A stretch of 64,000 nucleotides of DNA, from positions 20,028,180 to 20,092,179 of the forward strand of contig NC_133932.1 in the NCBI RefSeq assembly GCF_031877795.1, read 5' to 3'. Positions 49,436-63,515 of this stretch are shown piece after piece. Each line of letters opens with the position of its first letter. Position 1 is the stretch's first letter. The position numbers and the translations under genes were made by a program. The DNA is from Strix aluco. Taxonomy: Eukaryota > Chordata > Aves > Strigiformes > Strigidae. The notes beneath the pieces are model-generated. The model was given only the letters and a program-made list of their open reading frames with translations, ran no database searches and was not told where the DNA came from.

Positions 49436-52400
49436 GACAAGAGTGGGTGGAGAGGATTTTAGTTCACACCTGTGCTGGTACTTCAGTATCTGGATCTCAC
49501 TTTGGTACAAAGGAGGCAAGAAAAACATTTTGGTCCCTGAGCCATGGAAACATGGATGCAGGAGGTTTCACACCGATCCCCGTGAGACACTGACTGCCAC
49601 CTGAGTGCCAGCAGCTGGTGGGCTCAGGTCGGCGTGGGTGAGCACAGCTGCTTTGCCCACCTGCCTGCTGTGGCAGCACGCTCTGCCTGTCCTGTGTGGC
49701 TGGAGCTTTATTGGTGCCCTCTCCAGAGCAGCTGAGCTGGGACTCCTCTGTTGTTCCAGGAGCACTGGTCCTTCCTGGGAGACAGGGAGGCTTACTGGGA
49801 CCTGAGGAAGATGGCCAGCTCCTCCTGGGACCCCCTTGCCACTGATAGTGCTGTCTGTGCCCTGGGGTTAACAGAGCTGCAGGGATGCTTTGGAGACGCT
49901 CCTTCCCCACGGCCAAGGCTTGGTGAGCTGCTGTCATGCCTCTGAGACACTCCCGGGCTTCCCACCAGCTGCTGCCCCAGGCCCTCCTCTGCCTGGGACT
50001 GGTGTTGGTGGGGTGACACTGTCCACAGCTCCTTGCAGGGGAGCACCGGTGCATGCGTGAGGTGGTGCCAGGGTGACTCTGGCTCAGTTCATTGTTCTTC
50101 TGGTAAGGAACTGCAGCATGAAGCTACGTCATGCTCTGGGTAGGAATGGGAGGCAAGAAGATTTTCTGCTGTTGGTCACAAACTGGGTCGAAACCTGCCC
50201 TCAAGACTGGGCTTGAGACTGCCCTGTGAACTGTGGAAACCTCTGCTGTCTCGGCTTAAGGTATGTGAGGGCTGTGCACACCCAAAATCTACCCTTGAAT
50301 CCCCTTCCCGGGGAGAGGGGCTGCCAGCGGGCACCCTGAGTACAGGGCAGGCCAGAGGTCACAACAATAGGCATGAGTGAAGTGTGGAGGTCTGTGTTTT
50401 AGTACTGCCCTCTACCTGGCTGCCGTAACCATGGGCTGAGAGAAGCACTCAGCTTCAGTCAACTCACCGAGGTCTCCTCTGGGTTACTAGACTCTTTTCA
50501 GCTAAATGTTTCTCTTACATGCCAAGAGGCTCAAAGTTAAGTAAAAAGAGATGAATTTAACCCTGTTGGGTGGATTTGCACCAAAACACAGACCTCTGTC
50601 AGGCAGACAAGAAAATACTATGAGCACAGAATATCCCCATGCAATGGGAGTCTCATCAGGGCAATACTTGTTTTTGAATGATGTCTTTTTTTTGATAGTC
50701 ACCATTGTTTTTGTGATGCCTCATGTTTGTTGCTGATGCACTGCAACAGATGATACTTGTACAGTCCTGAGTTCTACTTGGTGCCTACTTGAAAAGTCAG
50801 CAATTCTTCTGAATGTGTGTCACAGAGCGTTCAAATCTTGGGTTTTTATGCTGTAGAGGATGTTTCAGTTCTGGAAAATGAGCTGACAGTGAGACCTAAG
50901 AAATAACAGGAAGCTCTTGGCTCTGGTGATACTTGCTGCAACCTTTCTTTGTTCTTCTTTCATAGACACATCTACCAGTGAGTCACACAAGAAGAAGCAT
51001 TTTTCCCCATTCTTCTTAAGGGGGATGATACAAGAGGGCTGACGAGCTGAGCCGTGCTCTGTAAGGACTTGTCCTCCCCAGTTGAAGAGATGCAGTTTCT
51101 GCTGCCCAGGTGTCAGCAGGGATCAGTTTTGCTCAGTGATGTTCTGCAGGGCCAGTGCTGAAGGAATGGGAGAAAAGTGCAACCCCGTGATCCAAGCAGG
51201 TCTGTAGTCGTGTTGTGGTCCTGCAGTGCTCGCCAGTTGTACAGGCTGAGTAGGCACCCCAAACAGCAATGGTTAATTGTATAGAAGATACAAATCTTCT
51301 ATCCCAGTCTTAATCCATGTGACATCAGCAGCACTTGCTGCCCAAACTTGGCCTTTCTAGTAAAGTAGACAAGACCTGCTGGTATCTCATCTGGGTATTA
51401 GCCCATCCAGAGGGAGGCTCTCTTGCTGCTAGCACAGGCAGTACAGGAGCCAGCTAGATCATTTAATTTCTGAAATAAAACTCTGAGCTTGTGAAAGGTC
51501 AAATAGGAAACCATGACTAGTTCAAATGTCTTTCTTGGGATGCTTGCCAAAATGATGCTATGGGGAAAAGACACTGATTTCATCCTTATTCTGCAACAAA
51601 TCTTCAGGCTCTGATGTGGAGATAAACCCCAGCTGGGACTATGTTGCCCATCAGCTCCCTCCTCCATTCTGACAGACAGGGCATCATTTCCTCAGTCATG
51701 CTGAAGCCTTACAAAATGCTTAAGAAATGCTGGGTTTGTCTTTTGAACTACAGTCGTTCATGGGGTGTGCTATGGGCAACAGACTGGGGCAGAGCTCAGC
51801 TAGGTCGGCAAGGTGCTCCACCAATTCTCCTTGCAGGTACTGGCTGTGCAGTGAGCAGGCTGGCATGGCTGTTACTTTCTGATCCCCAAACTGCCTGATG
51901 GTCACCCTGGGCCAGGAGGGACTGAGGGGCTTGTTCATGTGCTGCAAGTGATAATGTAAGAGGTCTGGCCTTGAGGCTTTTGGATAAGATCAGTTTCTAG
52001 TACCTATCAAGCTTGTGAAATAACCCTGCTTGGTGATCCTATCTCATGCTGTGGGAGGAAAGATAAGAGTTAATTGAAGGAGAGCACAGTAAGAGGCCCT
52101 GTGCCAATAAAGTGGCCTCCTGGCCTTCTCTCCCACCCTTATCTCAGAGGAGGGATGCCAAATCCAGCCTTCTTCTCTCCCTCTCCCCTAACAAAGTGCT
52201 CCTTCCCTCCCTGCAGGTGGGAGTTTTCGAAAGCACCTTCTCCCATCCTTGCAGCGTGGCTGCTGCCTTGAGCCATGGATCAGCAGAGGCCGTGGGAGCA
52301 CTTTCCTCCTTCAGGGGTACAGTTTTAGCCTTTACCTTTGCAGGCCGTTGCCAGAGCAGCTGCTTGAGGGGCCTCTGATGCTCACCCCAAACTGAAATTC

Positions 52401-55400
52401 CCCTCTGCTCTGCTGCTGGAGAGCAGGAGAGATGCAGCTCCTCAGGCAGAGGGTGAAGTGGCTGTCCCAGTGCAGCTGGGGCAGATTTTCCATAGCTGGG
52501 CTCCAAGCATCTTCTGCCACGAAGGAAGCCACCCCTGACAAGTCTATCCTGAAGGACCAGAAAGGAGTCAATACCCTGACTGCCTCCCAGCTCCACTTTG
52601 GAGGGGAGTATGACAGTGAAAGTAAGAAACTGAGCAAAATTTCTCACCCTTTGTGGATTCTCCTGGCAGGGAAAAGGCAAACAACCCCAAGCTGGTGAGG
52701 ATGCAAACCTACAGCCCCCTCACCAGAATGTCTCCTGCTTGGTAAGGGGGAGCTGTTCTCTCCCCAAGAACAGCAGGGACCCAGGTGAAGGAGCCTTCCC
52801 AAAGCCCACAGCATAGCAGCACAACACAGCTGCTGCTCCCCTTGACCTTCTGCTGGAACTGGGAAGGTGCAAAGGGGAGCTGTGGGGAGAGAGGAGCAGG
52901 CATATGAGGAGCTGCCTCACGTCAGGATCAGTATGGGCACCTGCCAGCTACTGCCCAGGGCTCCCCAGCTGGGATCTGGGGCAGAGAAAGAGGTCAGGGC
53001 CCAGCTGAGCAGGCCCAGGGAATAAGTCAGGCTCCGTGCATGCAGCACACTGTACAACAGGGCAGGTGGAGAGGGATGGGCAGGCACAGAAACAGCTGCT
53101 TGAGAAGATGAACTGGATGACCAGGAAGCAGGATTTGAGTTGTGTAACTTTCTCATGCTCGCAGTCCTGGGATGAGGCTTCTCTTTCTGTGCAGAGCTCA
53201 CATCTGAACTGCGATTCACCCTTTGGGCAGGGCAAGCATGCGTTTTATGCCTTGCTGGGCCTCCTGCTTGCCCGTCCTTTTTTAATCGTCCTTTTTTAAT
53301 CGCAGGACCAGCTGCCTTAGTCTCACCTCCTGTGACACTTCCTCAGGCAGTGCTGCTGAAGTGTTACTTTCTATTCTGGCTTTCCTCTCCTACAAAACAC
53401 TCACTCTGGGCGGTTTATTTTTCCTCTTTGAACCACACCTCAGCACTCCACCTATGCACACATCAGCCTAAGAGCAGCATGTCTGACAAGAGGGACAACT
53501 TCCAAGGTGCCCCTGGTGGCTTCAGAGCATGGTTCCTCTTTGTCATGCCTGTCCTGGAAAGCCCCCTCCAGGCAACTTTGCTGTTGTCAGCCTTTGCCGG
53601 TGCCGTCGGGAATGATCTCTGTCTCCAAAAGGGTTGTAGAGGTCTTTGCTGACGCTGACTCCCCCTTTTCCAAGTCTCGCTGGTCATGAGGCGAGCGCCG
53701 TCCGCCCAGAGCCCATGGTGCCGGCAGGCCCTGCTCTCCCACCCTCGACACATGCATTGCCGGTGTTAAGTTGCTGGTTTGATCAAAGTACACACAGACA
53801 GAAGGAGTGGGCAAAGGCTAGGGCAGACAAATGACTAAGGCAATGTTGGATTTTGCCCACCTGCTTGTCTGCAGCACCGAACTCAATAGGCTACTGGTGC
53901 CTCGCGTGCCTCTGTTTTAGGTAATATTGTTAGACAATTTCTGCCTTCAGTGCATCTGAAATGTAGTCTTTGAGATAACAGGAAGAGATAACCCCACAAC
54001 AGAGGTGCTATCTTCAGAGTAGTGCTCATTGGTTGCATTTCCCACACGCTTTCTCTGCCTACATAACAACAGCAGGCAAGCATTTTGGGTTGCTGCCTGG
54101 CCTCCCACACAAATACCCGCTTTTGTTTCCAGCCCTTCTGGGTGGCGTGGGGCAGGTGAGTGAGTGAGGTGCAAAGGCAGGTGGGTGTGAGCAGAGATGT
54201 GCACGAAACAAAACTGTCTGCAGGCATCCCCAAAGTGCATTTCTAGACTTACCACTCCCTGACAGAACAGTGAAATGGGGACAGGCGGTAAGGCCCGCAC
54301 ATTGGGATAACTAGCCCTTGAAGAGCCTCACGCTAAAATGTAATGCCTGTTGGGACAGTCTGGGACCGCTGCTGTTAGCAGCTGGAGTCAGACAAACCCC
54401 TCTTTCTCTGTTAAAGGCAAGGTGAGCTTTTCCGTGAAGAATGGGAATGAAATAAAGGGGTGCTTGTTTGCCAATGAGTTCCTATGTAAGGGTGCCTTGG
54501 TCTCCAGCTTTTCTTCCACAAAACACACATGCACCTCACTTGCTTCCATGATGGGCTCTTCCCAAAGCCTCTTGCAGTCCCTTACCCATTTCTCTGGGTG
54601 CCCCAGAGCCCCCTCTGTTTGCTGGCAGGTTCACTGGAGGGTCCTGCTGGGCAGAAGCTAAGCTCCCTGACCTGGCAAGGAGGTCTGTGCCATAGGGCAG
54701 GGGGCTGGGGGCTTGCCCTGCTCTGCTCTTACTCCTGACCTCTCATCTCACACTGATGGTGTGTCCTGTCCCTTGGTGGCTCTCTCTGCTCTGAGCACTA
54801 GGCAGATGGCAAACCTGGGAGAGCAAGGGTGGTCTGTAGGCTTGGGATGCTACTGTAATGCTCCTGTTTGTATTCCTGCAGGGAATGGAGCTCTGATTTC
54901 TCCTCTTGTCTGAGAAGGGAGTACTTGTAGGTATCAGTTTATGCTGGCATCACTGTTTTATTCCATTTCTACTTTCCTGGAGGTTTTACACCTGTTAAAT
55001 GCACCACCTGAGGGAGCTGTGTCTCCGAGAAAGTCTGTATAATGCTGGGCTGTATGACCGACTGTACAGTCAACAGGCTGTACAACGCAGGGTGACGGCA
55101 AGGCCTGTGTGCTGCAGGCACACTGGTCACTGTAGTAGCCAAAACTTCAATTTTAGTTGTCTTCAATGTGATCTCAGTAGCCAGGGCCAGTGTGAGTGAA
55201 TGGCAGAATGAGGATGTGGTTCCTATTGCAGGGGAAGTGCCTGTATCTCAAACCCCAAACTAACCAGCAAAACCTCCGACACCCTTTTGCTGAGCTTACA
55301 GTTTCTATAGAATCTATTTTTCTTTCAGCAATTTAAAAAAAGACAAGCTTAGCCAAAAACTAGCCATTGCAAAAGAGGAACCGTATAACATGATTTTTTT

Positions 55401-58237
55401 TAAAAAAGCACTGACAGGAAGGAGACATGTCTGCACAACAAGTGACTTGTAGGAGCCTTCCCTGTAGTGGAAATTAAATACTGAGTGTTGGAGGAGTTGC
55501 TGGGAATCCGAGGCTTCCAAAGGAAGATCTGTTTAATAAGGAAAAAGGGGTGGAAATAAATGGTGTCCCCACCCTCTTTCTTCATCAGACATCTCACCTT
55601 GCCTAGAAATTCAGGCTGCACATGGGCTGCCTAGTCTCATGCTGCAGAGAACAGCAAATATGACCCTGGCTAGTGCAAAGTACACTTCTTCTATCAGCCT
55701 CATTCTTGTCCATCCCACCCCTCTTCCTTGGCATCCCTGTACCACAGGGATGGCTTGCCTGGTGTATGTTCTATGGAAAAGGGGCTAGATATGTATGTCT
55801 CTGAATTTCAAATGTTACCTGCAGTAGACTTCTCTGTTGATGTTGGGAAGATCACATCAGGAAAATTGGGTCAGCTTTAGGAAAATCACCAAATTGCAGC
55901 TCTGAAGAGCCACAGATAGTGACAGGGTTAGAGGGGATGTCAACAAGTGAAGAGAGGCATTTCAAGATGGCAACTGTAAAAGAAATAGCTGTGAATGTCC
56001 TTTCTCTCAAAGCATCTGCGCTAGAGAAGAACATCTGTGACAGAGCACCTAAGGCAAATGCAGGCGTGATGTCTTATCTAGAGATGAAAACTGTATCACT
56101 ACCGGTGGGCACCAAAGCAGCTGTCTCAACTGACTCAACGTATGTACACATATGTTAAGCAGCAAGAACTGTTGGCCCTCTGTCTTCCCTGAAGTTTTGA
56201 AGCACACATGCTTCTGAAGCCCTAATAAGCAATAGTACAGGATGGTTTACAGGCCTAGATTGACCAGAAAGGAAGCAAAAGCTCTGCTTCTCCAAGGTAT
56301 AAAAAGAAGATGTTAAATCCTTTTGAAAAAAACTGCTGTAGGAAGGTGGGATGAAAGAAATGATGCAGACAATACTTCTCTGTGGGACAGGTGAGGCTTA
56401 GCCCAGCACTGCAGACTGCACTGCAGGCACCGACCCTCTGCGGGCTGAGCCTGGGGACAGGCATGGCTGCTGGGGCCTGACACACGTGGCTCATCTCTCA
56501 TGTGGGACCCGGCTGTGCTGCACCTCCTCCCAGCTCGAAGTGTCATGCAGGTGTGTGAAGAGCAAGCGGATGGTCTCATGGGGGAGGCGCATCTTGGAAG
56601 CAGAAACTTGTCTGCAAATGGTGTGGCTCCCAGCCAGGAACCCAGTCCATGGATCTCTGCCGTGGGTCTTTTGGCAGCTTTGGCAAGCTGGACACCTAGG
56701 TACTGCCACCTTAGGGTCACCCTTTATTCAGTACAACCCAGAGTGGGCCAGGATGGATGCCCTACCTAAAACATGCCCCTGAAGGTGTTTCCTGGGGAAC
56801 CTACGTGCATGAAGTGTGGGATTTTGTGCTATGCCTGTTTTACACTCAGAGCTGGCCCTTTCCAGTGGTCCTGGGCTAAAGTCTCTACCTTGGGTGGTGA
56901 ACAGCATGGCTGGAGGAGGGGACACAAAGCTGGAGCCACGCTCAGGGAGCAGCTAGGCCATTGCTGCTCAGGGAACTGACAGCTGCTTGGTCTCACCAGA
57001 GGAGAAGGGAAATTTGTGGACTGGCCATACAATGATGACAACAGTTTAGGGATGCTCTATTTAAGCTCAGCACCTGTTAGCCAGCTTCTGGTGCACACCT
57101 CTAGGTGGGGAAGGCAGTTTACAGCACAGAACTACCTATCAGCTCCTGTACAAAACCCTGTCCTGCAGGATTTGGCCCAAGTGCTTCATTCAGCTGCACT
57201 ATCAGGTGTCTCCAGGGCTAAGAAGTGGAGGCAGCAGGCGCTCTGCCTGCAGCAGCCTGCTTGGTGCTGGTGAGAGCACGGGGTGCACAAGAACATGTTG
57301 GTGCTGTCATCTAGTGGGACTACATGAGCACAGCCCAGCCATGGCTCTGTGCCCTTCCTACCATGCCTTTTACTCCTCCCTTGCGCTAATTTACATCCCG
57401 ACTAATAGGCCTGGGAGTATTTTGGGGCCATAAGGCTTTTCCCAAGAATAGGCAGCGGAAAAGCTGTTATTGTTATAGGCTTCATACACAGGTTTTATCA
57501 CACTTGTGTATCCCAGGCTAGGCTTAAAGGGACCTCATGCAAACTTGTGAACTCAGCTGGTTGTCATGTACCTCCCCCCAGTAGAGTGTATTTTGTGCCT
57601 GTAAAAGAGATCAGCCCAATACACAAAGAGCATAATGGTTAATTGACCATCTAATTTAGATCTTGTTTTGCACCCAAGGAGATCTGAACGGTCAAGGCTA
57701 GAGACTTCTCTTAAACACTTGATTTCTGTTATTTGTATTCAAAACACAACATCAGTCGCTACTGTTTGTGAGATCTGCTACAATCAAGTTCAAGTTTTGG
57801 TTCCTCTTGCAGCTTCTCAGACATGTTCTGTCACTTACACAACACGTGGCAAACCTCCCTGTTGCCTGCCTCAAATTTTCCCAGGGGGTACATTGAGATG
57901 ACTTGTCTTCTGGAAGACAAGAACCAGTGTCAGAGATGCAGTATTTGGGATGTGTTCGAGGCTGAGTGGCAACAGAATGGCAGAGGTGGGAATTGGGCCT
58001 TGCAGCACATTTTATGTCTTTCCTGGCCTCTAATGGCTTTGTCCTGTAAGTGCCTCCTCGTTCCTCACACAGCAAAGGGACTGCTGGAAAATCTGATGCT
58101 GCTAATTCTGGTGGAGGAACTGGAACGTGAACTGCAGCCTGGGCAGGGGGCAACAGGGAACCGAAAGCAGTCTCCCAAATGAGAGGAGTTGGCATGTTTT
58201 TGTTTTTAAAGATGCAGGGATTTCTTAGCTGTATTTT

Positions 58238-58535
58238 AAATAGAACAGCCCAGGTTGGAAGAGACTTCAGAGATCCTCTGGTCCAACCTTTTGTGGGAAA
58301 GGGAGCCTAGATGAGATTATCTGACACCCTATCCAGTCATGTCTTGAAAACCTCCAGTGATGGGGACTCCACCACATCCGTGGGGAGGCTGTGCCAGTGA
58401 TTGATTGTTTTCACTGTGAAAAATTTATTTCTTGTATCAAGATGAAATCTCTCCTGATGCAACTTGTACCCATTGCCATGTGGCTCATAACCATGTGGCT
58501 CCTTGCGGTTTAGGTTGAAATCCTTCATCTTTCTA
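58238..58535 (-). mobile_element. CR1 LINE fragment, minus strand
   Basis: The + strand shows CAGGTTGGAAGAGACTTCAG, CTCTGGTCCAACC, AAACCTCCAGTGATGGGGAC and a TGCAACTTGTACCCATTGCC-like end. This is the reverse complement of the CR1 3' region. The CR1 coding strand is therefore minus. The 3' tail repeat is missing or eroded at the left edge. Confidence 0.9.
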
Positions 58536-59094
58536 TCTCAGAAACACTTCTGTTCATGTGTGATGGAGGCTGGTGTCCTGAAGGAAACACAGCTATGAAG
58601 GCACGTGTCTCTGTTGGTCCCCATTCATGCTGTCCTTCTCTACCTTCCTTCCCACCCTTCTCCTAGTCTTTTTCAGGAAGCACATTAACATCTTCTTAAG
58701 TACAGTAAGTGTTCAATTTCTAAAGGACTCGTCGCTTAATATCTCTTATTCTCTTCTGCTGCGTAAGGCACTCCTTGACCCTGGTGAGCCATTCCAGCTC
58801 ATGGTGGTGGCTGTGGCGGCTGCAGAAGCTCAGCGGTGCCAGCTGATGGTGAGTAGGGGAAGGGCCTGGCGGGATTCCCCTTCCACACGTGGGGATGATA
58901 TGGGGGTCAGGGGAAAAAAAAAAAAGCCCCAAACACATTTGCTCGCAGAAGATTGGTTTTGGTGAAAGCTGCCAAAAGGTGACTGTGCTGTGCCAGAGGG
59001 CAGCCGAGGAGAAACCCCAGCGAGGCCAGAAGAGGGCACCTGAAAACTGCTGGTTTGTGCACGGCTGAGTCTGCTGTTGGGCTCTTCCCTCTCC

Positions 59095-59147
59095 TTTTTT
59101 TTTTTTTCTTTCCTTTCCGCCTCCCCCCCCCCCCCCCCCCCCCCCCC
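59095..59147. repeat. T13 tract followed by a 25-base C homopolymer
   Basis: A T run at 59095-59107 is followed by a pyrimidine spacer and 25 consecutive C at 59123-59147. The minus strand is therefore a long G run, able in principle to form quadruplex structures. The exact length may vary or be a sequencing estimate. Confidence 0.85.
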
Positions 59148-59415
59148 TTTCCTTTGCACAAACCCCGAGAGCCGTTTTCATCTTCCTGGGAATTCGCTGC
59201 TTTGTGGCACGAAAGTAGAGCACAAAGCCCCGCTCGGTGTGCGTCTCTCCCGCCTGCATCCAGCCCCCACTCCCCTCCTCTGTTGCCCCAAATTCTCTCC
59301 CCTGTTCCACACACAGGCCCATGCCCGCACCCACCAATTTGCTCAGCTACAAATCACACGGGCATGTGCAAATATATTGTAACCACACAACAATCCAGGG
59401 GCCAAAACCACATCT

Positions 59416-59452
59416 GTTTGTTTTTTTGTTGTTTTGTTTTTTTTTTTTTCCC
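59416..59452. repeat. T-rich tract
   Basis: Runs of T and GTTTT units, ending in 12 or more T and then CCCC. Simple sequence. Confidence 0.8.
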
Positions 59453-60524
59453 CTGAAAAGCTCCCTGAAACAGGCAGATTTCAGTAAAACAGCACCTGTG
59501 TTCAAACCACAGTGGGGTCTGGAGGAAGGAAAAAACCACCCCACCTCAGCAAGCAAGAATGTCAAATTACAAGCTCGACTGTCTTTCTGAGACGCCACTG
59601 CACGCTGGCCCTCTTTCTGCTAATACTGGTTAAATGTTGCTCCTTGAAAAGTCTGGTTTTCCGAAGGCTGAAAACACTCAGCCAGAGATCTTGCACATCA
59701 AGACTTCAAATCAAAGGTGCTGAGCCTGAGAAATGTAGGGAGCGCAGCTGTGCTGAGGGGTGGCAGGGTGCAACACCAGTATCACCCAGTTTATAAAGCT
59801 CCTGGGGTTTGTTCAGAGTGAATTTTGACACGTGCCGTCAGAGCACAGCATCCCTGCCACGCTTCCCTTCTGGGAGCGTGAGCATCCCATGGTCTTTCCC
59901 TCTCGTGTGCAGAGATGCATTCCTTTCACCCCCCAGCCCCCAAATATGTGCTGTTTCCTCCTTGCTTCTCGTGGGTGCTTGCAGATTCAAGCATGAAATC
60001 TCTACCAACAAATGCTTTTTACATGCTCTGCTGCGTGGCTTTGCTGTATACACTTATGCCCTAATTGCATCACTTCCCTGCAACTCCCTTCCTCAGGTGA
60101 GCACCCTGCTCTTTTAGTCAGCACATGCACATTTCATGCTCTATAGCTGTGCCCAGATAACCCACATATAACTCACACTTACGTGTACATCTCCACTTTT
60201 TAGGCACAGAGGCACTGACTGCTCTGTAATAAAGTCATACTACACACCGTGTATTTACAAGCACCTTTTCCACATAGTCTGTAGAACTTCAAGTATAAAT
60301 ATACTGATTTTCTTTGCACAGACACACATGCACACACTTATTTTCCTTTCTCTGGAACAGACAAGGCTTTGTTGTTAGGCTGTCTCTGCTCCTCTGGTCT
60401 TTCTTTCCCCCCCTGTGTCTGACTCTGTTTTCCCTAATGCCTGTCTCTCCTGCTTGTTGAGGCTGTCAAGTAAGCTGCAAGGTGCAGCAGATGAGCTGCT
60501 TGAAGTAATGTTTGTGCAAGGCCT

Positions 60525-60865
60525 TTTCCTGAGGCGATGCGCGGCTTGTTAAAACGGGCTTCGTGTGTTCTCTCTCTGAATCCTCCCTACCCCATTATAA
60601 GGGTACAAAATGCAGTATATTGATGAAACATTTTTCCTCCCGTGGGACACTGTGCTGTGGGGGCGAGGGACTGGGCTCCTCCTCGGGGAAGTGCAGTATC
60701 TCTTCCATCGCTGTTGCAATAACAAAACCCCCGACAACCGCTCTTGTGAACACCCTGCTCTTGCCAGGACAGGCTGGGCGGCCGCATCCAGCCTGCCTAG
60801 GCTCGCCCGCACGCCTTGGCCCCGGGCGATGCGCTGCCGCCCCGTTCGTTTGACGGGTGGGTTGC
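60525..60865. promoter_or_regulatory. Short CpG-rich patch
   Basis: CpG is dense here compared with the CpG-poor flanks. About 12 CpG fall in the 95 bp at 60770-60865, including a GCGGCCGC site at 60778-60785. This could be a small CpG island marking a promoter or enhancer, or an undermethylated repeat. No exon is attached to it by sequence. Confidence 0.4.
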
Positions 60866-63439
60866 TTGTATGATGGAGCTGAGGGAGCAGCAGCAAGCTG
60901 GGGTGCAGCAAGTGGTGGGGGTGAGTGACGTGGGCTCTTGGGCAGCCAGGAGGGGTTTCAGGGTGGCTTGCTGGCATCAGCAAAGGCTTGCAGCTTTTGG
61001 GAGAGCACACTTGTGGTAGGGGGTCCCTGTTACTGGAGTAGGGGCAGGTAGCCAGGCTGTGCTGCACAGCAGCATCAGGGAAGGGGAGGTGGCGAGGATC
61101 TTCCCTCACCCCCACGCTGGGTACTCAGCACTGCTCTCCAGCCATTCCTGGGGACATTTCTTGCATGTTGCTTGCATGGTCTGCCCAGGGCTTTCAAGAC
61201 ACAGTCTTGCTGGAGCTTTTGCAAGTGGTGGAGTGCCCCTGTCCCTGCTCCTCAGCCTGTGCTCTGGGGAAAGGGCTTTAGCCCCAGCCATATTTCAGGT
61301 GCTTTCTCAGCTGTGTTGTGCATTTAAATAACAGCTTCCTGCTGCTTGGAGTGAGTTCTCTTGGGCTGAGAGAGTGAGGTTGTAAGAAGGAGTAGGGGTG
61401 ATACTGAGTGGTAAGTGTTGGCTCTGTGAGATTTGCTCAGTGCAAAAGCAGCTTCTGGATTTGCACATACCTGAACACTAGCAGTGTCCTGTCCCAGTGC
61501 TAAGCAAAAGGAGCCGTGCCAAGCATCTCTCCATCTTCTCTGTCTACATTGACCCCAAATGCATCTGTGTGTTGTGGGAGGCTCTGCTGAAGCAGGATGA
61601 ATGGATGCTAACTCAGCTAAAAGGGATGTGGTGTGGGAGGGAGCTCTGCTTTTGAGGATGCCTCTTTGACTCCACTGGTGAAGGCAGGCCAGGCTCTGTG
61701 ATGCCCTGAGGGTGGTAGCACCTCGCTCTAAACAGCCTTGAGGCCTTGAGAGCAACACTGGTGGCAGACCTTTGGATGAAATACATTCAAAGACATCTCA
61801 CTGAGAAGCTGGCTTCCACTGGCTTGTCCTGGCAGTGCTGTGCCAGCAGCCCCCTTGATGCTGAACCCAGTTTCCTCCCCTGCTGGTCTTGGGCTCCTGG
61901 GTCTCTCACTGGGGTTAGAGTCCTAAACTTGTCATGTGCTATTCACTTTTTTGCCCTTTCTTATTTATTTTTTTGTGTTCAGAACAGACATGAAGCAGGA
62001 AGCAATGTCCAGCAGATGTATTGCCTGTCCTGTGTGGTCTTCCCAGGACAGCCTACTCCTCGGAGCAGTGACACCAGTGCTATTTCCAATCACTTCTCTC
62101 TTTTCATCCCTTCATTGCAACCTTGTGGTGAGTCAGAACAGTTATATTTATGTCTAAAAGAGCCAGGTTTTGTGTAAGTTATTTTATTTTTCAGCAATCT
62201 CTCTCATCTGCTTAGTCAGGGGCTGGCAGCCCCCATGGTGGGGAGTATCTCCAGCTCATTTTGCTCCACGGCTCCATTTGCCTCTTGCACAGGGTTCCCA
62301 GCCCAACCAAAGACAGGAGCCAAATATATCTCGTGCACAGTAGAGCAATGGCTCCAGTTCCCCACCCCCAGCAGCTTGCTGACCTGGAGACCTCTGGGCA
62401 TAAACAAAGTACACTGTTAGTGGAAAATTGGTGCAGCCCCCATAAAGTCCTTAGGAAACATGTGAGCCCGGATGGAGCCAGCTGTTCTGCGTGGGAAGGC
62501 GAGAGGTTAGCCCAGATGATGCGGAAGAGAAAGGCAAGCCAGAGCTGGAGCACATTATTTGTCTTGTGGCCGAGAAGATGAGTGGCTTGGGCTGGATGTG
62601 GGTGAATGGCGCTCGGCCACGTTTTGAGGAGTGACCTCCAAGGCAAACTGAAAAAGCCATAGATGTCAGCTCTTGTGAAAAGGATGTTGGAAACCCCACA
62701 GCCCCGGGAGGCTGATAGTGCAGTGTATTTCTATTTGTAACCATTAGCTGGGTCTTTGCACAAGCTTACTGTCACCTGCAGTTTTATCTTCACAGTGGGA
62801 GGCGCAAAGCCAGTAAGGGGGCAGTTGCATGTGCTGTCTACTGCACAGCTCCTCCCTTTGCTTGTGGACTGATATCATGTGATAGATAAGCATCCTGGCT
62901 ACCCAAGGAGAAAAGATCTCTTCTGTACAACCTGTTGCGTCCGGTGATTCAGGTTGCAAAGGTTGTTTCAAACACAATCTATGTTCTGGGGTCTGGGATG
63001 GATGTGACTATGGATTCTGCGAAACACATGTGTTGAGCAGGGCGATTTGTTAGTGCTAATGGGGAGGCCATAGCTTTTTAGCCTCATGCTGAAATCTGAC
63101 TGGGCTCTGTATGTGCATGTTGGGGGTAATCTGGACTCACACACTGAAAGCCCTCCCTCATACCACTGCCATAGATTTGAGACTCAAAGAAGAGGGTGAG
63201 GCAGCATCCTCTTTGTGAAGTGAGTTGAAATGGTCCAGTTTTCCTTCAGAAGTTTCTGAGTAACCAGCCATGTTAACACAGCTGCAGCTGTGTCTCCACA
63301 GGGATGTTGTTTTTTCAAACTGAAACCAAGAACAATTCCCTCAAAGATGCACTGAGGGTAGGAGTGATTATGCTGGAAGGAGCAGTGTTGTCGCTTGAGT
63401 GGTGCTTTGGCTCAGAACTCCTTCCTCAAAATTGGAGAA

Positions 63440-63515
63440 CCGTAGGATCAAAGCTTAATTTAGGCTGGAAGTGATGCCCCTGGAGGCCATCTAGTCCAAG
63501 TTCCAATGAACCCCT
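63440..63515 (-). mobile_element. Short diverged CR1 fragment
   Basis: TTTAGGCTGGAAGTGATGCC followed by GGAGGCCATCTAGTCCAAG matches the reverse complement of the CR1 3' end with substitutions. Confidence 0.6.

Larger units (their letters stand above)
47683..49455 (+). other. CD2 3' untranslated region
   Basis: Sequence after the CD2 stop has no further coding exon. It contains a poly-T tract (48370-48388), a diverged CR1 fragment and two AATAAA signals (48569 and 49430). The mature 3' end is inferred to follow one of these. Confidence 0.55.

Noticed and set aside
58720-59337. 205-codon minus-strand frame with poly-Gly and poly-Lys
   Set aside because: It is produced by the poly-C and poly-T tracts read in antisense and has no coding signature.
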